Notes under the pieces: model-generated
Told to the model about the DNA's origin: nothing
Databases searched by the model: none
The model's input: only the letters and a program-made list of their open reading frames with translations
Part shown: positions 60,894 through 64,000 of the stretch, in pieces
Layout of the letters: each line of letters starts with the position of its first letter
How positions within the stretch are numbered: position 1 is the first letter of the stretch
Position numbers and translations under genes: made by a program
Source of the DNA: Granulicella tundricola MP5ACTX9
Lineage (GTDB): Bacteria > Acidobacteriota > Terriglobia > Terriglobales > Acidobacteriaceae
Assembly: GCF_000178975.2 (NCBI RefSeq)
Contig: NC_015064.1
Span: 434,001 to 498,000 of the forward strand
DNA: 64,000 bases
Direction of reading: 5' to 3'

Positions 60894-61190
60894 TTATGCC
60901 GATACTGGGGTTCGCTCAAGCTTCTCGTCAGTTCCTATCTTCTGATCGAAAAGCGATCCTTGATCAGGTGGTATTTTGTGCCAGCCGACCATAGAGTGCG
61001 GAAGAAATCCTTGAGCCAGTGCATTCTTATACCCAAGTCCATGTGCTTTCCCTTTGCACCTTTTGCATTCGCATTTTTTCTTTCCTCTAAGCTTTTTACC
61101 GTTATAGCAACGAGGCTTGCAGTAATCAGGGTGCGGGAGATTGCCCGGTGAACCCGTCGCGAGAATTTTGGCTTCTGTCTTCTTCACCAC
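60894..61190 (-). CDS. Small Cys-rich basic protein, unknown
   Basis: 98 residues. A central Cys/Lys cluster (YCKPRCYNGKKLRGKKKCEC, then KRCKGKAHGLGYKNALAQGF) could bind zinc or nucleic acid. AT-rich like the preceding gene. Function unknown; it may be cargo of the same transferred segment. Confidence 0.55.
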   Translation of the reverse strand: MVKKTEAKILATGSPGNLPHPDYCKPRCYNGKKLRGKKKCECKRCKGKAHGLGYKNALAQGFLPHSMVGWHKIPPDQGSLFDQKIGTDEKLERTPVSA

Positions 61191-61330
61191 ATTCTCCTTG
61201 TTGAGAATATTTTATCAATAAAAGACCTGTAAATAAAAAGATTAATGGAATGCTTAGCTGCCCAACTTCCTAAGTAGGTCTGTGAAGACAAACTGACGCT
61301 GCAATAACAAACCGCAAATGCAACTACGGA

Positions 61331-61357
61331 GATTCTCCCCCTGCGGGGCAGAATGAC
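61331..61357. repeat. GATTC-stem-GAATGAC palindrome, copy 6
   Basis: ATTCT-C-CCCC, loop TGC, GGGG-C-AGAAT, GAC. Preceded by GCAAATGCAACTACG. Confidence 0.65.
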
Positions 61358-61421
61358 GGTTGTGATGGGGAGTGGAGTGTACGCGGGGTAATTCGACTGC
61401 AACTGCAACAGCCGCTACTGA

Positions 61422-61446
61422 GATTCTTCGCTTCGCTCTGAATGAC
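61422..61446. repeat. GATTC-stem-GAATGAC palindrome, copy 7
   Basis: ATTC...GAAT stem with a weakened middle; preceded by CTGCAACTGCAACAGCCG. In the gap before the spermidine-synthase fusion. Confidence 0.55.
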
Positions 61447-61477
61447 CCCCCTTGGTGTGGGTGAGCTTGCTCCGGTT

Positions 61478-63508
61478 CTAGCGGTAGCCCCATTCGACTA
61501 CGGGGAGCAGGGCGGAGTAGTCGTCGGTCCAGGGTTTGAGGGTGGTGGCGATGGGGGTGGTGTGGGTGGCTAGGAGGGGTTGGTCGAAGTAGGTGGGGGT
61601 GTCGGCGGCCAGGACCCAGGTGGCTAGGTATTCGCCGCGCTGGGGTTGGGCGGGGCTTTCTATGCGGCGAGGGGTCATGTTGACGGCCTGGGCCAGGGCG
61701 GCGATTTCGGGAGCTAGATTCAGGTACTGGTTGGAGACGTGGAAGGCGAGGACGCCGCCGGGGGCGAGGTGGCGGCGGTACTCCTGCATGGCCTCTATGG
61801 TGAGGAGGTGGAGGGGGATGGCGTCGCCGGAGAAGGCGTCGATGACGAGGACGTCAAAGTGCTGGGGTGGGGCGGCGTGGAGGGAGGCGCGGCCGTCGCC
61901 TTCTGTGATGGCGACCTGGGCCTGGGTGTTGCGCATGTACCAGAACCAGTAGCTCGCGATGGGTTTGACGAGGGGGTTGATCTCGTAGAAGTGGATGTGG
62001 TCGCCGGGGCGGCCGCCGTATGCGGGGGTGCCGTAGGCGGCGAGGGTGCCTACGCCGAGGCCTATGACTCCTATGTTGCGCGGGTGGTCGGTGGGAATGC
62101 TGCGGATGGCGAGGCCTGCTCCGGAGTCTTCGGCGTAGTAGGTGGTGGGGGTGGTTTCCAGGTCGGGGCGGTCGAGGATTTGGGTGCCGTGCTGGATGGT
62201 GCCGTTCATGAGCATGCGGACGGGGCCGGCGGGGGAGGACTCGCGCAGGACGCGGAGGGTGCCGTAGAAGTTGCGGCCCTGGAAGAGGGCCTGGCGGGCG
62301 TAGGCGATGTGCAGAGCTACGATCAGCGCGATCATGCCGAGGGTGGCGGCGGACCAGAGGATGCGATAGGCGGGTGCTTCTCGCCACGTGATGTAGGCGG
62401 CCAGGGCGGAGGTGAGGAGGAAGGCCAGGGCGAGGTCGTAGTTGCTGCGGAAGAGGAGCGGGGAGAGGATGCCGACGAAGAACGTCCCGGCTACTCCTCC
62501 GGCGGCTACCAGGAGATAGAACAGGGTGGATTCCTGGGGGGTGCTGGGGCGTATTTTGTGGGCTTCGGCGTGGGCGAAGAAGGCGGCTAGGAAGAGCTCG
62601 ATGAGGAAGAAGGGGATGGCGATGCCGATGGGGAGGGATACGTCGGTCTTGGTGAGGAGCCAGGCGAGCGAGGCGATCATGATGACGAGGACGCGGAGGA
62701 TGATGGAGCGCTGGTAGAGGCGGGGGGTCTCGAAGGCGAGGATGAAGGAGAGGAGATAGGCGGCGAGGGGGAGCATCCAGAGGAGGGGGATGGCGGCGAC
62801 GTTCGAGGTGAGGTGGGCGGTGACGGCGGCGAGCTGGACGGCGGCGGTCATGGGGAGGAGGAACCAGAGGAGGCGGGTTCTCGGGGTGGTGGGGATGTAG
62901 GTGGGGCTTTGGATTGGGGTGGATGTGGGGGATTGGCTGCGGGTGGTGATGAGGGTGGAGAGGATGGCGAAGAGGGTGAAGGCGGCGGTCCAGAGGGCGT
63001 GCTGGGCGCGGAGGGTGAGGTGGGGCTCGATGAGGATGGGGTAGGCGAGGAGACCGAGGAGGGAGCCGAGGTTCGAGAGGGCGAAGAGGCGGTAGGGGAC
63101 GGTGGAGCTCTCGCGACGGGAGAGCCAGACCTGGAGTAGGGGGCTGGTGGAGGCGAGGAGCAGGAATGGGAGGCCGATGGTGATGGTGAGGGTTCGGAAG
63201 ATGGTGAGGATGGGATGGGCGGACGAGCCTGATGGGGTGATGTGGGTGGCGAGGGCCAGGGCGACGATGGCGGCGGCGAGGAGGATGAGGTGGGCGAGGC
63301 GGTGACGGGGGCCGCCTCGGCTGAGCCAATGGGCGTAGAGGTAGCCGGCGAGGAGCATGGTCTGGAAGAAGACGAGGCAGGTGATCCAGACGGCGGAGGA
63401 GCCTCCGAGGATGGGGAGGAGGGCCTTGGCGGCCATGGGCTCGACCAGGAAGAGGAGGAAGGCGGAGGTGAAGATGGTGACGCCGTAGAGGAGGCGGTTA
63501 GAGGTCAA
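61478..63508 (-). CDS. MFS/spermidine-synthase fusion protein
   Basis: 676 residues from TTG 63508. About 10-12 membrane helices (1-400), then a cytosolic spermidine-synthase-like Rossmann domain (about 415-640): GVIGLGVGTLAAYG, FYEINPLVKPIA, VAITEGDGRASL, FDVLVIDAFSGDAIPLHLLT. SAM-like binding is likely; whether it makes polyamine is uncertain for this fused family. Many bacteria carry such fusions of unknown substrate. Confidence 0.9.
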   Translation of the reverse strand: MTSNRLLYGVTIFTSAFLLFLVEPMAAKALLPILGGSSAVWITCLVFFQTMLLAGYLYAHWLSRGGPRHRLAHLILLAAAIVALALATHITPSGSSAHPILTIFRTLTITIGLPFLLLASTSPLLQVWLSRRESSTVPYRLFALSNLGSLLGLLAYPILIEPHLTLRAQHALWTAAFTLFAILSTLITTRSQSPTSTPIQSPTYIPTTPRTRLLWFLLPMTAAVQLAAVTAHLTSNVAAIPLLWMLPLAAYLLSFILAFETPRLYQRSIILRVLVIMIASLAWLLTKTDVSLPIGIAIPFFLIELFLAAFFAHAEAHKIRPSTPQESTLFYLLVAAGGVAGTFFVGILSPLLFRSNYDLALAFLLTSALAAYITWREAPAYRILWSAATLGMIALIVALHIAYARQALFQGRNFYGTLRVLRESSPAGPVRMLMNGTIQHGTQILDRPDLETTPTTYYAEDSGAGLAIRSIPTDHPRNIGVIGLGVGTLAAYGTPAYGGRPGDHIHFYEINPLVKPIASYWFWYMRNTQAQVAITEGDGRASLHAAPPQHFDVLVIDAFSGDAIPLHLLTIEAMQEYRRHLAPGGVLAFHVSNQYLNLAPEIAALAQAVNMTPRRIESPAQPQRGEYLATWVLAADTPTYFDQPLLATHTTPIATTLKPWTDDYSALLPVVEWGYR

Positions 63509-63602
63509 GAGCGGGCCTTTCAGTGCGGCGTTGGGGCTGCGAATTGTTCTGGATTATCTTCGCACCGGTTGAGCGGAGTGAGCGGCGAGTTATCGTTGAG
63601 GG

Positions 63603-64000
63603 ATGAGATGTTGGGCTGTGGTGCTGTTGGGCTTTATCTGTTTGGGGGCTGCGAGTGGGCAGCAGATGGCGATTACGTTCGACGATCTGCCGGCGCATGG
63701 GAGTCTGCCGCCGCATGAGACGCGGCTGCAGGTGGCGGAGTCGATTTTGAAGACGCTGGAGGCGGAGAAGATGCCGCCGGTGTATGGGTTCATCAATGCA
63801 GTTGGGGTATCGTCGACGCCGAAGGAAGAGGTGGTGCTGAAGGCGTGGCGGGCGGCGGGGCAGCCGCTGGGGAACCATACATGGAGTCATCCGAGCCTGG
63901 AGGCGGTTTCTGCGGGGGCGTTTGAGCAGGAGATTGCGAAGAACGAACCGATGCTGAAGAAGTATATGGATGGGCAGGACTGGCATTGGTTCCGGTACCC
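63603..64000 (+). CDS. Polysaccharide deacetylase, NodB type (partial, runs off the window)
   Basis: 132 residues visible. Signal peptide MRCWAVVLLGFICLGAASG, then the NodB motifs MAITFDDLP (metal Asp pair) and GNHTWSHPSLE (HxxxH). Removes N- or O-acetyl groups from envelope sugars. TATCGT lies 6 nt before the ATG. The 3' end is outside the window. Confidence 0.85.
   Translation, partial: MRCWAVVLLGFICLGAASGQQMAITFDDLPAHGSLPPHETRLQVAESILKTLEAEKMPPVYGFINAVGVSSTPKEEVVLKAWRAAGQPLGNHTWSHPSLEAVSAGAFEQEIAKNEPMLKKYMDGQDWHWFRY

Noticed and set aside
61854-63329. A 491-codon minus-strand frame in another phase of the spermidine-synthase fusion
   Set aside because: Pro/Arg/His-rich frame-shift shadow of the real protein.

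Overview
This 64 kb window is high-GC chromosomal DNA that looks like a class Terriglobia (subdivision 1) Acidobacteriota genome of the Granulicella/Terriglobus/Edaphobacter type. That placement is my inference from gene content: a BBP2-type porin end, an RpoE / zinc-finger-HEAT anti-sigma / PDZ cluster, acidobacterial-style Ig-like lipoproteins and secreted proteins, PabB-PabC and MFS-spermidine-synthase fusions, and many short intergenic repeats. Most genes are housekeeping or envelope functions. I saw no rRNA, tRNA or CRISPR array.

Layout. 0-8 kb: porin end, an S9 peptidase, then sigma factor, anti-sigma factor and PDZ protein, and secreted/lipoproteins. 8-16.5 kb: glycosyltransferase, an incomplete GAF-histidine kinase, PabBC, an unusual P450 divergent from a radical SAM gene, and an M28 peptidase. 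16.5-25.4 kb: MFS exporter, TolC, DsbA-like thioredoxin, aldo/keto reductase, an ABC permease-ATPase pair and a Crp-type regulator; by eye the + strand is C-rich here and G-rich almost everywhere else. 25.5-30 kb: acyltransferase and an L,D-transpeptidase framed by two inverted copies of a ~150 bp element. 30-34.1 kb: accessory island with a TIR-like/DUF4062 gene overlapping a GIY-YIG gene, a complete IS110/IS1111-type element and a repeat-rich stretch. 34-46 kb: membrane glycosyltransferase-like protein, a PIN gene with a small partner, IlvA, CoaE, FolD, a Trm112-like protein, a patatin/POTRA/barrel protein and PEP carboxylase. 46-53 kb: VapBC-type pair, MutY, OsmC, outer-membrane protein, CDF transporter, four-helix protein. 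51.8-58 kb: hslV, a secreted protein and hslU, then a small overlapping gene pair with an ATP-dependent DNA ligase, and a convergent LigD-type polymerase. 58-64 kb: an S4 protein without the zinc cysteines, a Fic module, a more AT-rich island with a HEPN-like protein, an MFS-spermidine synthase fusion and the start of a polysaccharide deacetylase.

Three genome-scale patterns stand out. First, about seventeen genes on both strands carry a TANNNT/CATNNT hexamer 5-8 nt before the start codon and usually no well-placed Shine-Dalgarno, which suggests widespread leaderless transcription. Second, intergenic regions hold at least six short repeat families, two of them hairpins whose stems change in a compensatory way while a tail stays fixed. 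Third, the TIR-like/GIY-YIG pair beside an insertion sequence is the best candidate here for an undescribed defence-type system. All family assignments come from reading motifs; no database search was run.
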